Positions 34,301 through 46,182 of a stretch of 64,000 nucleotides of DNA are shown piece after piece (within the stretch, counting starts at the first letter, position 1; each line of letters opens with the position of its first letter). The stretch is from assembly GCA_038049695.1 (NCBI GenBank), contig CP142456.1, positions 76,407,422 through 76,471,421 on the forward strand, given 5' to 3'. The position numbers and the translations under genes were made by a program. Source of the stretch: Cinnamomum chago. Taxonomy: Eukaryota; Streptophyta; Magnoliopsida; Laurales; Lauraceae. The notes under the pieces are model-generated. The model was given only the letters and a program-made list of their open reading frames with translations. It ran no database searches and was not told where the DNA came from.

Positions 34301-35399
34301 AATATGTAATATTTTTTCTTCTCTTTTTCCTTATTGTAGTACTTTTCTTGCATATATAAACTTGTTAAATTTAATTGATTATTATGAATGCATGTAAATA
34401 AATGTATTTTTATATTTTATAAGTAATGGATTTATTTTTAAATATTTTAAAATTATATTTAAAAAAAATATGACTCTCTTGAGTGTTGCCCGTATCCGAG
34501 AATCATTTTTTCCCCCGCATTGTACAAGTTTAGTCCGAGTCGCAAGCTTAATTGACTCACACGCCTTTGTCGTTATAACCAGCTGAGGATAACTATTTGC
34601 TATCTAGAATTCTAGCTATCACAAATTATTTGGGGAATGGGAAAGGGTCCCACCATTTACACGCAGAGAGGGGATACTTACAGAGAGCTGAATCGAAAGG
34701 CCTTTCACATGAAGGAGTTGATCCGAGAGGCGATTCGAGAGGCCTTTCAAGTGAAGGAGTTGGGGGTGGTAGAAACCAGTAGATATCAAGACCCAAGAGC
34801 AAGGCCTTGTGAATATCTGTGTAGTTGTTAAGATTTTGAGTTTTCTCTGCTGCTAGAGTAGCCGATGATATGATGGTACAGTTTTCATTCCTAAACATCG
34901 TCAAATCCTTATAATCGATGATCGCATAGAAATATGGGAGAGAGGAGCTGTTGAAGCATGGAGCAGTAGCTATATAGGAAGGACTTTCCATAGGAGCTGA
35001 ACAGTTGACGTATGTGATCTGCTCAATCTCTGACGACGGTAAGTAGAACGGGTCAAACCAATCTTCCGGATCCAAAAAGGAGCGAGGTAGAGATGAGCAA
35101 TTGTCTCTCTCAAGGCCGGAATCAACGATCCGGATTTTTCTGTGGTCGTATGAGATTGTATCTACATAGAATTTCTTTGAATCCTGCAAAGATAAAATGG
35201 TCCGATTATTGCTTTCACAAGAGAGCTCGAACGATTGGAGGCCGCAGTTTATGGGATCAGTTTTCAGTCGAAAAGGGTAGCTGACGTTCTTGACACTCCC
35301 ACAGGAAGAAGGGCTGCAGATTTCTCCCATCTCAGCGTTGCATTGTAGAAAGACCATCACTACAGAAAGTGAAGCCAGACAAAAGAAAATGGTTCCCAT
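31398..35399 (-). CDS. LRK10L-type receptor-like kinase, intact, 4 exons, 664 aa
   Basis: A plasma-membrane receptor Ser/Thr kinase. Exons: 35399-34682, 32888-32856, 32729-32700, 32611-31398; all introns are phase 1 with GT-AG ends and together keep one frame. The start is the ATG at 35399; the frame extends upstream only from a TTG. Residues 1-22 form a signal peptide. The GUB_WAK cysteine-rich ectodomain ([16 protein letters not shown]) runs to about 239. The microexons encode [11 protein letters not shown] and [10 protein letters not shown], then a transmembrane helix (about 264-284). Kinase: [11 protein letters not shown], Lys396, HFD Asp492 (non-RD, usual for this clade), DFG Asp510, APE Glu540. 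Two oddities: residues about 289-336 and 338-384 are tandem copies of the juxtamembrane/N-lobe start, and exon 1 ends in a 42-bp duplication. The family is linked to rust resistance (Lr10) and pathogen or ABA signalling; the ligand is unknown. Confidence 0.93.
33640..33745 (+). mobile_element. Short LTR/TRIM-like remnant in intron 1
   Basis: A roughly 85-bp LTR-like end (TGTTAAGAATAC to AAAGAAATTTAATA) is followed by TGGTATCAGAGTC, one base off the usual tRNA-iMet primer site. A related, decayed stretch of TTTCTGCTACTTCTACTA repeats lies at 33835-33950. It is a fossil fragment; the family is uncertain. Confidence 0.45.
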
Positions 35400-35978
35400 C
35401 TTCACCCAGAGAGAGAGAGAGAGAGATGAGATGAGCAATATAAAAAGATCAACCGAGGGGAAAGGGAATTCTCAAGGATAAACACCACCCTCACCTTACC
35501 CATTCTCCACAACCAAACAGTCAACAATACTTAGCTTCCTAGAAAGTACTCCTAGCTTTCTCTGCAGTTTCTTTGCCCGGATTTTATTTATTTATTTTTT
35601 TATATGTGACTCGAACTTTCGATATAAGAGTAGGAAAGAATACAAGATGACAAACAACAATCACGCAAGAACAAGGGCAATTTATTAAATGGTCAAAGAA
35701 AGCCGGCGTGTCATGTCATACAACAGTTTGGTATGGTCGAACAACCGACAGTTCGGTCTCAGGAAGGAAATTAGAAGGAAATTATTATCTTTGAAAAATG
35801 TTCTTTTTTATTTTTATTTTTTTAAAGGTTTCTACACCGGAAGTTTCTCAAAAAATCTGTACATTCATTGTCCCCAACTTTAATAAAAGAAAATGCAAGG
35901 AAGAAGGTTTCACTCAGATCCAATATCTAATTGCCAGCATCCTTCTCTTTTTCTTCTTATTCTAATCTTTCAATCACA
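35400..35978. promoter_or_regulatory. Shared intergenic region of the divergent kinase pair
   Basis: The two ATG codons (35399 minus, 35979 plus) are 579 bp apart, so the genes probably share a bidirectional promoter. A (GA)n tract at 35408-35426 lies in the minus-strand 5' leader. The minus strand has a TTTTTATATTG box about 40-50 bp before its ATG. The plus side has TTTAATAAAAG at about 35879. W-box cores (TTGAC on the minus strand) occur at 35520-35524 and 35691-35696, the second as canonical TTGACC, which would fit WRKY control. All of these are sequence matches only. Confidence 0.5.
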
Positions 35979-38900
35979 ATGAGAAGCTCTGGCTTAGATT
36001 CTGCCCTCTTCTTTTTCTTCTTGTTCGTGGTCATCTTCCACTCTTTCCATCTGATGAGCAGGTGTCATGCACTCAACTGCACGCTTTCAAAATGCAGTGA
36101 TGGAGGCCCAGATATCCAATTTCCATTCCGATTGACAGGGCAGCCTGAGCGCTGCGGCTATCCGGGCTTCGAGCTCATCTGCAACGGCACCAACACCATC
36201 CTCCAGCTCCCATCTGGGCAAAACCTCTCCATAACTTATATAAGTTACGATCAAAGTAGCATAGAGATTGTCAACCCCTACGGCTGCTTCGAGGAGCTCC
36301 TGTTGCGTATCGACCTCACAGCATCTTCCTTTGGTCCTTTCGACAATCTCTACGGTGATTACAATGAAGGATATCATTATTACTATAACTACACATTTGT
36401 GGCTTGTTCCAAGGATTTCGCAATAAATGGGTATACTGAGATTCCTTGCTTGAGCGACAACACAAGTAAAAACGTATTCCTTGTGCAATCCAATTTGAAC
36501 CCGGCTGCTTTGGGAGGAGGATCCTGCCATCAAAACAAGACCGTTTCGGTTTCGGCGCTATATAGTCACTATTACAGTAGAGAACCAATTTACTTGCACT
36601 GGCAAATTGATGGATGCGAGGGATGCGGAGGGACGTGCAGATACAAGGACGATACCACTAATCAAACGGAATGTTTCTATCCTTATCCTGATGATTATAA
36701 TCCTTTTCATCAAGGTAAACGCAATCCTTATCCTGATTATTATAATCCTTTTCATAGGTAAGCGCCCCGCCCCCCACCCACCCACACACACACACACACC
36801 CCTGAAGATCACACTTAAATAAATATCAAATAAAAATGTAATTAACAGTTTAAGTATATTGTTCAGAACAGAAATTTACATCATTTAATATTGAAATATA
36901 TCTAAGCTATTCTATACGTATATCTTAAAATTAATTTAGTTATTTTCCCTTGATATTCTAATAACTAGTCCATGAGTCTAATTAGATTGAATACATGGTT
37001 TCAAGTTTTCAATATTATGTTGACATGGTAAATTTTAAAATTAAGATAAAATCCTACCTCCTCCATTGGGAGGGGAATGGATTCCCCAGAGCCCAATAGA
37101 CCAAATCTGAACAAAAAATGGATATCCTTCTCCATGATTTGGACTTGCTTTAAGTTCAGGATAGGGTCCACAACGTTAGCCCAAATAAAATGGTGGCAAG
37201 TCTAGATCAAGCAGGGGTGCGAGTTCGGGGATGAGGATTTGAGCCTTTGTCACCATACACAATTAATTAGGTGGGTGGGGGGAACTCTTTCAATCCCCTC
37301 TCTGCACTTGTGCTCAGGTGAGGTGAGATCCTTATTGATGGCTGGGGCTAATCTTTTGCACATACCAGTTCCCATCATGATCTTTCAATCCCTCTTCCTC
37401 TTCATGGTTGGTAGGTGAGCGCACATCTACCATCTCAATAGACAGTTTCTTCTCTCTCTATCTCTCTCTATCTCTCTTTATATACATATTGAGAGGAACT
37501 TTTTTATATAAAAAAAATCATTTTTGTTTAGATCCCAAGTTCCCAACTACTTTTTCCACAACTCATTTTGAAGAGAAATTGACTAAAAGAAGGACCACTT
37601 ACTATCCAAAGTTACTCCATGAGCCGAACATGCCCAAATTGGTAAAATTTAAATCCTTAGCAGAGGCCATTTTATGTATTAGAAAGAAAAAAGGACAGTT
37701 CGTTCAAAAGTGTTGATTTACTTGAAAAACAACTGCGACAATATATTATTTTTCTTTATTGAATCTCATATGTGGATGGTACTAATCTACCTTTTTTTTT
37801 TTTTTTTTTTTCTAGGCACACATATTGTTAAGCATGCAATTATAGGTGAGGTTCAATCCCTTTATAAAAATAAGAGCCTAGATTTTTTCTTATGTTACTA
37901 GAAGTGATTTTTTTTTTTTTTTTTTTTTGTATATGTGCAGGTGTTAGTGTCACCATCTTCTTTCTTATAGTAGTATCAGTCATTGCCATCAAGGTCTACA
38001 AGTCTAAAAGATCAGATAGGAAGAAGGAAAGAGAGAATCAACTCAAAGTTGAGAAGTTCTTAGAAGATTACAAGTCTCTTAAACCCATACGCTACTCTTA
38101 TCTCGATATTAAAAGAATGACTGATCATTTTAAACATAAATTGGGACAAGGAGGGTATGGTACTGTGTTCAAAGGGAAGCTTCCTAATGGAACATTCGTT
38201 GCTGTAAAGATCCTTAAAAAGTCCAGCGTAAGCGATGGAGAAGAGTTCATCAATGAAGTGGGTACCATTGGAAGAATCCATCATGTTAATGTGGTTCGAC
38301 TTTTGGGCTTTTGTGCAGAAAGATATGAAAGAGCTCTCATCTATGAATTCATGTCCAATGGATCGCTTGAGAAGTTCATTTTCTCATTAGACGATAAGAA
38401 TCCTTTATTAGGATGGGAGAAGCTTCGAGACATTGCCATTGGCATTGCTAAAGGGATAGAATATCTTCACCAAGGTTGTGACCAACGCATTCTTCATTTC
38501 GATATCAAGCCCCATAATATCTTGCTAGATCACCACTTTAATCCCAAGATTTCAGACTTTGGGCATGCCAAGTTATACTCGAAGGAGCAGAGCATTGTAT
38601 CAATGACAGCTGCTAAAGGGACCATGGGCTACATTGCACCCGAAGTCTTCTCTAGGAATTTTGGAAATGTTTCCCACAAATCAGATGTTTACAGCTTTGG
38701 AATGATGTTGCTAGAAATTGTAGGAGGAAGGAAGAACAACAGTACTTCTGTTGAAAATACCAGCCAAATGTACTTTCCAGAATGGATCTATAATCGTTTG
38801 GAGCAAGGGGAAGAGTTAGGACTTCGGATTATTGAAGAACAAGACGCTGCTATATCAAAGATGCTAACTATTGTGGGACTTTGGTGCATACAGTGGTACC

Positions 38901-39064
38901 CAATGGACCGCCCTTCTATGAAGAGTGTCGTTCAAATGTTGGAAGGAAGCATAGAAAATTTGACGATTCCACCAAACCCTTTCGGTTCTACCTCTCAACC
39001 CACTCCTGATGAAAAGATAGATGAAGATCTTGATAGCACAAAATTAACTATCATCTCCGAATAG
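35979..39064 (+). CDS. LRK10L-type receptor-like kinase, intact, 3 exons, 629 aa
   Basis: The divergent partner of the gene at 31398. Exons: 35979-36714, 37816-37845, 37941-39064; phase-1 introns with GT-AG ends keep one frame. The frame also opens upstream from a TTG at 35931, but the ATG at 35979 gives the signal peptide (FFFFLFVVIFHSF). The ectodomain has the GUB_WAK pattern (IQFPFR, RCGYPGFELIC) and a WAK-associated cysteine cluster (CEGCGGTCRY). The microexon encodes GTHIVKHAII, then a transmembrane helix (about 256-274). Kinase: [11 protein letters not shown], Lys345, HFD Asp443 (non-RD), DFG Asp461 with GHAK instead of GLAK, APE Glu490. Exon 1 ends in a 45-bp duplication that gives a second GT donor at 36758; its use would shift the frame and stop early in the microexon. 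Role inferred: receptor signalling at the cell surface. Confidence 0.93.
36769..36801. repeat. CA-rich microsatellite in intron 1
   Basis: A CCCACC and (CA)n tract lies just after the second splice donor of the plus-strand kinase gene. Confidence 0.85.
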
Positions 39065-39585
39065 GGTAGAGGCAAGAAACTCATTTGCTGATTAAATCTA
39101 AAGCATGTAATAGTTTTATTTGTTCCAATAGATTTGATTGTTGTTGTTATTATGAATAAGATGAAGACCTTGTCAGAAATTTCAGTCAGCGATCAATGTA
39201 CTAACTCAGTTTCAATATATATAGATCATGAGTAATGAACTGGATCTCTCTTTCACAATGAGTAGGTCTGTTGCTTGCAAGAGCATTTCTTCAGACATTT
39301 GGTGTCCAACTAAGGTCAAACCTTGAATATATTATTAATCGCAGAAACGAATAAATTAAAACTTCTGCATGTTTTTAATTAGCCATCCTATGTAGTCTAC
39401 CATGTATCATTCATAGCCTACACTAACATAAAGCCATTGCACACTCATTCATTCCATTTCCTCAAAACCTGAAGACAGAACTCCTCAACATTTCTCTTCC
39501 ATTACATTTATCTCCACTAATTTATTCATGCCATTCCATTTCCTTAATCTCATTCATTCATTCCAAATCACCTACTAATTAGCAT
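39065..39585. other. 3' flank of the intact plus-strand kinase
   Basis: It begins like the 3' flank of the plus-strand pseudogenes (ACTCATTTGCTGATTA). No gene is seen. Confidence 0.65.
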
Positions 39586-42446
39586 CACAGTTTCCCAAAA
39601 AGAAAAGAGAAATAGAAGAAGGTGGGGGCATGCCCAATGAGGATCACCAGCAAGGAAGAAGAACAGTTGGAGTAAGTGAAAGAAAGAAAGAAAGAAAGAA
39701 AAGAGAAAAATGGTGTTTTGGCGTAAATATGTAATTCCACAGCACCTTAGACTACCTTTTTTTTTTCCTTGGTAGAAGAGAAATTCCATTAATGCAACAG
39801 CCAATTTCCATGGAAAGATGAAATTGCTATATTAGCAAAGTCTATAGTTTTTAAATTCCTTGAAAAAGGTTTTCCGTGGAAGTTAGAAATTCATGTTTGA
39901 TGTAAATTTTTATTTCTTGATGAATTGGTGCTAATGTTGTTTGGTGTGGATGCGGATTCTTTATTGAAAATTAGAATTAAAGAGGGGAGTGAGGAAATGA
40001 AGTAATAAAGAGTGGAGAAGTTTTATGTGGAAATTGACTTTCCATACCCCGCCTCCATAATTATACTTCCAGACTATTCAAGGTAAATATTGACATAGCG
40101 AAAAAGTATTTCCGCATAAAATTACTGCACCAAACGCATGAAAAAATAAATTTTCGTAGAAAACAAAAACATCTTTTCTAAGGAAATGGGTTACGCACAA
40201 ATGTGCCCCAACGTTCTGTTTGTGTAGAGTTGCAGAGGAGGAAACACAATTAATTTCTTACAAGGGAGGTGGGGAAATCAAATTGTTTCTCATGTGGAAA
40301 ATGGTGCCCCGAGAACGTGCCAAAAAACTCAGAAGAGGGGGAATCATTGCTGCATCCAATGCAATGGAGAACATGCTGGAAAATCTGGCGCCTTGTCCTG
40401 CGCGTTTGAGTTTGGGTCAGGTTAGTGGACAAGCTCTAACAAATTAATCAAAGGAAAAAGCAAAGTGGTCCACGTCATGAAAACGTTGTTACAAAACTTG
40501 ACATAAAAGTCTAGAACTACTGCACAAATCCACCAGGAAATGGCAAAACCCAAACCAAGAACTTTTATTATTAATTATGAGCCCTAACACTTCCCACCCC
40601 GGAACACTGAGAAAAATAACTTTTGGACACGTTTGATAAACAAAGAGTAATCCTCTATCTAAATGATTCCTTCATTCTCACCTAGAACAATGCTATCCTC
40701 TTTGAGGAATTTTTAGAAGAGGAATGGTTTGGGAAACACGGAGGAGGAGTTACTCTTGTAGTGCTTCTTTGCCTCTGTGGATATTCATAATTTTTTTTTT
40801 TTTGTGGGGGGGTGGGATTTGTTTTGGAGGATTTGAAAAGTCCTTTTACATTTTCTCTCTTCATCTAAACCTGAGTTTTGCTGCAGAGAGGTATGAGGAA
40901 TCCTCAAATTTGACCTTTGGAAGATTATGAACACTTTGACTACTGGAAATTGGAATCATTCTCTAGTCATTTTGAAATCTTTTATTATGAATTCATTAAT
41001 TGCGTAGTCAACTCAAGACACAGTTACTTGAATAATTGGAAAATATTAATTGAGATATGAACGGATTTACATCATCATGAGTGAAGGATTGCATACTCAT
41101 TTATTATAAGTGCATCATAACAAACAAATGTTGTTCTTTAAAATTCTCCCCTTTTGGAAAATATTGGGCCATTTATAAATTTGTGTTTTTCTCAAGATAA
41201 TATAAAAAATTGTCAGAAGCACAAATTAGTTTTTATAATAACTGATAAGTTCAAAATAAAAAAAAAGTTGTCAAAATCTCTTTTTATTGATTGTTCCAAC
41301 CTTTTCCTTTTTCTTTTTTCATTTTCTAACATTATTTTAATATTTCTTGATATTTTAAACTCCGATAGATTTTTCAAAATGCTTTCAAGATCCCGAGTAT
41401 CTTTCACATGCTTTCCATGAGTGGGATGGTGTGGAACTCCACTCTTGAGGAGCCCACTTGCTTATAATCCCTATTGTTAAAATATCATCTCCTACAATGA
41501 TTTATCCTCAAGTTTTTCTTCGGTAGTTGGTCCCACGATAAGAATTAATCTAATAACTGATAACATAATTAGCATAATTTCATGTATTATTATTTATATA
41601 ATTAATCACACCATCAATGATATGCTCAGTCTTACGATATTCAATAGAGTAAAAGGAGACCACATTTATATTCAACTGTTTGAATTATTAATAGAAAGGC
41701 CCCACAGTGAATTCCCACACATCCGACTTACGTGTTGGATACGCTCAGGGGATCTAGACTTGCGACTACCGACTAGCGACTTGACTTGTGGCTTGTGACT
41801 TGTGAGACAGTCAAACATGCCGGATTGACGCGATTGAAGATGATGAGAATGCGCGTGATATATTCAACAGGATTAGAATTTAGAAGGATAACTTGATAAA
41901 AAATTCAGGCATTTGAAGACTTTTAGAAGTTCATCCCTCATGACGTGGCTTTTTTTACTCAAAAAAAAAATCTGAATTTCAGCTTTCATAATATTTAGAG
42001 ATATTGAATATATTTTTTCCAAAACGAGCCATTGATCTAAGAGTGATATTTTAACTTGAGGGCCTAGAGATCGAAATTAGGTTATAGGGGCATGCCTACA
42101 TACATGGTTATGGCCGGGGACAGTCATCTCGTTAAACCTAGATCCGCCTTCAGAATTTACATGAATCCTTTAATACCCAAATGAAAATTTTCGTAGAAAT
42201 CTTGGTCCTTGATCTGTCACTTCCTATGCGGGTGATATTAAAGGCGTCAACGTTACAACCATAATGAAGTGTGTTGGCAGAGTCTTTGAACATTTGTAAA
42301 TCTAATTAAAGAAAATTTTCAAGAGATAAACTCTCAAACATTCTCTGGCCAAACAACCTAATTAAAAAAGAAATGGCTCATGGGCCATCTGGCTAGAGTA
42401 CTCCCCGATCTAGGCCCTTAGACTCCTACCTTTTGATATTAAAAAT
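39586..42446. other. AT-rich spacer of unit B
   Basis: Matches 3092-5731 with indels, including extra sequence near 40400-40500 and 40620-40730 relative to unit A. No gene is seen. Confidence 0.6.
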
Positions 42447-42730
42447 CTTAGAGCGTCTCTAATAGAAATGCCAAAATGGAGATACCAAATTTGTTTTGCT
42501 AGCTGAAGTGGCAAATTGACCATTTGAAATTTGACATCTCTATCAGAGGTATCTCAACCCCATATGCCAAATGTAATATTTTACTTTTTTTTTTATTTTA
42601 CCTCTTTTAATGTATTAAATAGATCGAACCAAATCCATTTCCAATAAAGAATTTTGAAATAAAATAAGCATAAAAATTCATGCCAAAAATTTCATGTGGC
42701 ACGTCCACCTTAGAAGAGACACTTTAGAGT
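42447..42730. mobile_element. MITE-like element shared by both units (B copy)
   Basis: Same ends as 5732-6110 (TTAGAGCGTCTCTAATAG on the left), about 100 bp shorter inside. Confidence 0.6.
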
Positions 42731-43196
42731 GAAAAATTGAAGAGAGAATTATAGAAGAGTTAGAGATAACCGGCCTTGATGATTTTTCTACATATTTCTT
42801 TCAATGGATTTTTTTTTTATTTTTTATATCCTGAGTCTTTTAAACCAAGATGGATAATTTTGATATACATGCACAAGATTAAGGGGATAAGGTTTAATCT
42901 TATCTCTAAACAACCCATTGAGGCCTATGGGCAACCGTGTGGGGTCTTTTGGACCTCACATTCCGACACAATTGCCATCAACCCAAAATTTGACATTTAT
43001 TTAGATTTTATATTTGAATTTGTTCCTTGTCTTCGCGATACCTATCTAACTGTCTAAATAATTCTTTATTACTAAAGCTTATGGGTCTTTCCACCCGTCA
43101 AGCAAGCAAGTCAAGACGAGACAAGTGCCAATTAAACTCATATAGACCATAAACTGAACTTTCCACCTGAACGAGGAAACAAAGACTTTAACAAAT

Positions 43197-43475
43197 CTTA
43201 AATGCACAAATAAGAGAAAATGATATTTAACTAATTTCTTCATAAATAAATGAGGAAACTAGGGGGAAAAACCACATAGGACCGTAGTCTTAAATGCACA
43301 AATAAGAGAAAATGATGTTTAACTAATTTCTTCATAAATAAATGAGGAAATTAGAGGGAAAAACCACATAAGACCTGTAGTCTTAAATGCACAAATAAGA
43401 GAAAATGATATTTAACTAATTTCTTCATAAATAAATGAGGAACTAGGGGGAAAAACCCTATAGGACCCTTAGCAT
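43197..43475. repeat. 93-bp tandem repeat, 3 copies
   Basis: Units start at about 43197, 43289 and 43382 and match the seven-copy array at 6534-7183. Confidence 0.93.
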
Positions 43476-44572
43476 TTATGAGGTCCTGTATAGACAGAAG
43501 GGGTCCTCTGGGTGCATTTTTGTTCTCCTTTTTGTAGTTTAGCGATATGGTCGATATTGACCATTTTGTGATGATTGCTTTCGGCTTGTAGAACTCAATT
43601 AGAAAGTGGATTTTTCTCTCTTGGTTCTATGAATGCAGAGGGACTCGTTGTTGCAGGGTGGCAGTGAGGGCAGGGGAGAACACTGCTACTGGTGCTGCTC
43701 CATGAGTGATGGATGGGGTCAGGGGAGGTGGGGAGAGGGAGGATACGAATGAATTGAGGGCGGCGAGGAGGTTGTTTCGTCGGAGGAGAAGGGAGGATAG
43801 CCATGGAGGGAGAGGAGGAGGGAGAAGATGGGAGGGGAGATGAAGGTGAGGTTGTAGGCGGAGATGAAGAAGAGGGCCTGTCCCTCGGGGAGGGAGGGGA
43901 TGAGGGCTAGGGACCTGTAGAGCCAAGGAAAGTGAGAGGAGGCGAGGGCGGAGGATCGATAAATGGATCTACAAATTCAACGTTATTGTCTTTTTTTTAT
44001 TTTTGTCATTTACCTATATTGTTGATATCGACCTTCTCGTCATTTTCAACAAATAAGACAATTATATGTTGGTTGAAATCTGACTGACATAATAGTCGAT
44101 TATGGATTATCAATATCAACTAATCTGTCAGTCAGATTTTCTTCATCTTGCAACTGTCTTATTTGCTGAACACAACATAATATATTTGTTGTACTAAAAT
44201 AAGTAGATTCGAGATATGCATGCTGATTGTTGATCCTTGTATTAAAATGTTGAAATTTAGCCTCTCAGACTATCAGTGTGGATCCTCTTCTTGTTTGATT
44301 TGCCCTTCTTTCGCAGACGCTAGCTTAATTTGTCTAATTCTTTTACCTTTTTTTCTTTTTGGACCGAAGCTATTTATAAGCGCATGTTTTTTTTTTTAAT
44401 GAAATTCTCATTCTCCCTAAAAAAAAACAACTCATACCTCTCCTTATAAGCACTCTGCTTAATGATAACCAAATCACCAATACAATAATCTTTCCATGTA
44501 CCAACCCAATAGAGAATAACACATTTGATGTACAGAAATTTATTAGTGTACTCTACTTCTTAATAATAACAA
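43476..44572. other. GC-rich island and decayed hairpin, unit B copy
   Basis: Matches 7184-8282. The GC island at about 43640-43950 keeps a minus-strand frame of 99 residues. The GATATC-centred palindrome of unit A has decayed here (near 44095-44120), while the outer arms of the foldback persist. Confidence 0.5.
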
Positions 44573-44814
44573 GGGACATTTTCTGTACGGTCACCTACAG
44601 TAGCACATATCCCTCTCTTGTTACCAAAGTTCAACATATTACCAAGACGTTCTCCGTACAGCCCGTACCGCTAGAAAGAGCACAAGCTGAGTCTTTTTTG
44701 CGATATCGCAAGTTTTTAATTTGCGATATCGCAAATTATTTTGTGATATCGTACTTTTTTAAGTTGCGATATCGCAAATTATGTTGCGATATCACAACAC
44801 AAAAAAGCCCCTTT

Positions 44815-45043
44815 TCATCTTTTTATCCCTCCCTGTTTCGACTTTCCCTAATTTCACCGACGGTAACTCTCTCCCCAGCCGAATTTCACCATCCTCCTCC
44901 CTCGCCAACCTATTTGCAAATACGCAAGGTCCCAACGTCCATTCGACGGCGACGAAGCTTCATCATCTCCATCGTCTCCATCCTCATCTCCCCAGCGGTA
45001 CGGGTCCATCGTCTCCATCGTCTGCATACTCATCCATGTAAGT
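44815..45043 (+). other. Possible captured 5' gene fragment in the MULE
   Basis: A C/T-rich, relatively GC-rich stretch carries two overlapping open plus-strand frames (44698-45045 and 44781-45041) rich in Ser, Pro and His. It ends at CATCCATGTAAGTAA, a good splice donor, and is followed by AT-rich intron-like sequence. The protein family is not recognised. It fits the 5'-exon bias of Pack-MULE captures, but the parent gene is not identifiable here. Confidence 0.4.
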
Positions 45044-46118
45044 AATAATGTATGGATCAATGGAACGAGCCTGTTTTACTATTATTTGCTTGTCCAAGCC
45101 AGATCAATGCAGATCCATTTTTTACCTTATAAGTTTGAACTCTTTATCTTCCTCATCTTCATAACCATCATCTTCACCTCTTAGTTGAAGGTCGATAGGT
45201 TTTGCTGGTTTTTGAAGGCTTTGGGGCCATTGATCAGGACCTCATTCTAGTCTATGGTGTTCTTGTCGTCTCGAATGCATTGAGTTGTTAGGATTTTCCT
45301 TTTTCAGTGTCACCCATTTGATGGGTGGGCTGGGAGGTGAGAATTTTCTTTCTTCTCATAGGCATGCCTCTGTTTTCCTAGTTTTAGTGCTGTTAATCAG
45401 AATACTAGATAATTTAGCTGCTTGAGGCTATGCTTCCCTTCAACGGTATGTTGGGTTATGGTCCTTTATGATGTATGCAGTTTCTTTCACTTGGAGTGCA
45501 TCTAGAACTCTGTGGCTTATTGAATGAATGAGATGTTATTGAAATTTTGTAGAATCTGGGTGCGTGGAGCACCAGAGCAGAAATGGTTGTGGGGTGAACA
45601 AAGGTCAAAACTTTAGTAAGTGTGAATGCCTGAAGTAGGACTGCATTGATCGGTTTGGGTTAGGGGAGGGGGTTGATGCGTCATGGAAAAGGGAGATCCA
45701 CATTAGTAGACTGGATGTCAAGGCAAGGACTTAGATCATCTTGGCTTCACTACCAAGACAAGAGGTTCACCAAGGAAAACAAAGGAGAAAAAATTGAGAA
45801 AAAAACTACTCTTCAGCTACGATCTTGTCCTGTTGTACAAGAGGGTTTGCCCTATTTATAAAGGCCTTTGTGCATTTACAATGTTTATCCCCATGTTCCC
45901 AAACTTTGAGGAAAAGCGCTTCTTTTCAGTTCCAATCTAGTCTAGTTGTACAGTAGGGTTCATCTTATTTAGCGAGGCCTTTACAATGCTTATCCCCTAG
46001 TCCCCAAATTTTTGGGAGAAAAACTTCTCTTCAGTATCAATCTAGTTTACTTTTACAAGAGGGCTCATTCTATATAGAGAGGCCGTTAGGCCTTTACAAT
46101 GTTTATTACCAAATCCCC

Positions 46119-46119
46119 T

Positions 46120-46182
<63 letters not shown>
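46119..46182. repeat. (TC)n(TA)n microsatellite in the MULE
   Basis: A run of TC dinucleotides is followed directly by TA dinucleotides. Confidence 0.95.

Noticed and set aside
35400-35438. Longer N-terminus of the minus-strand kinase (13 extra residues)
   Set aside because: It would start at TTG; the ATG at 35399 gives a proper signal peptide.
35689-35883. 64-residue frame in the shared promoter
   Set aside because: Short, low complexity, no homologue recognised; better explained as promoter sequence.
36087-36588. Antisense frames opposite exon 1 of the plus-strand kinase
   Set aside because: Shadows of a clear coding exon; no features of their own.
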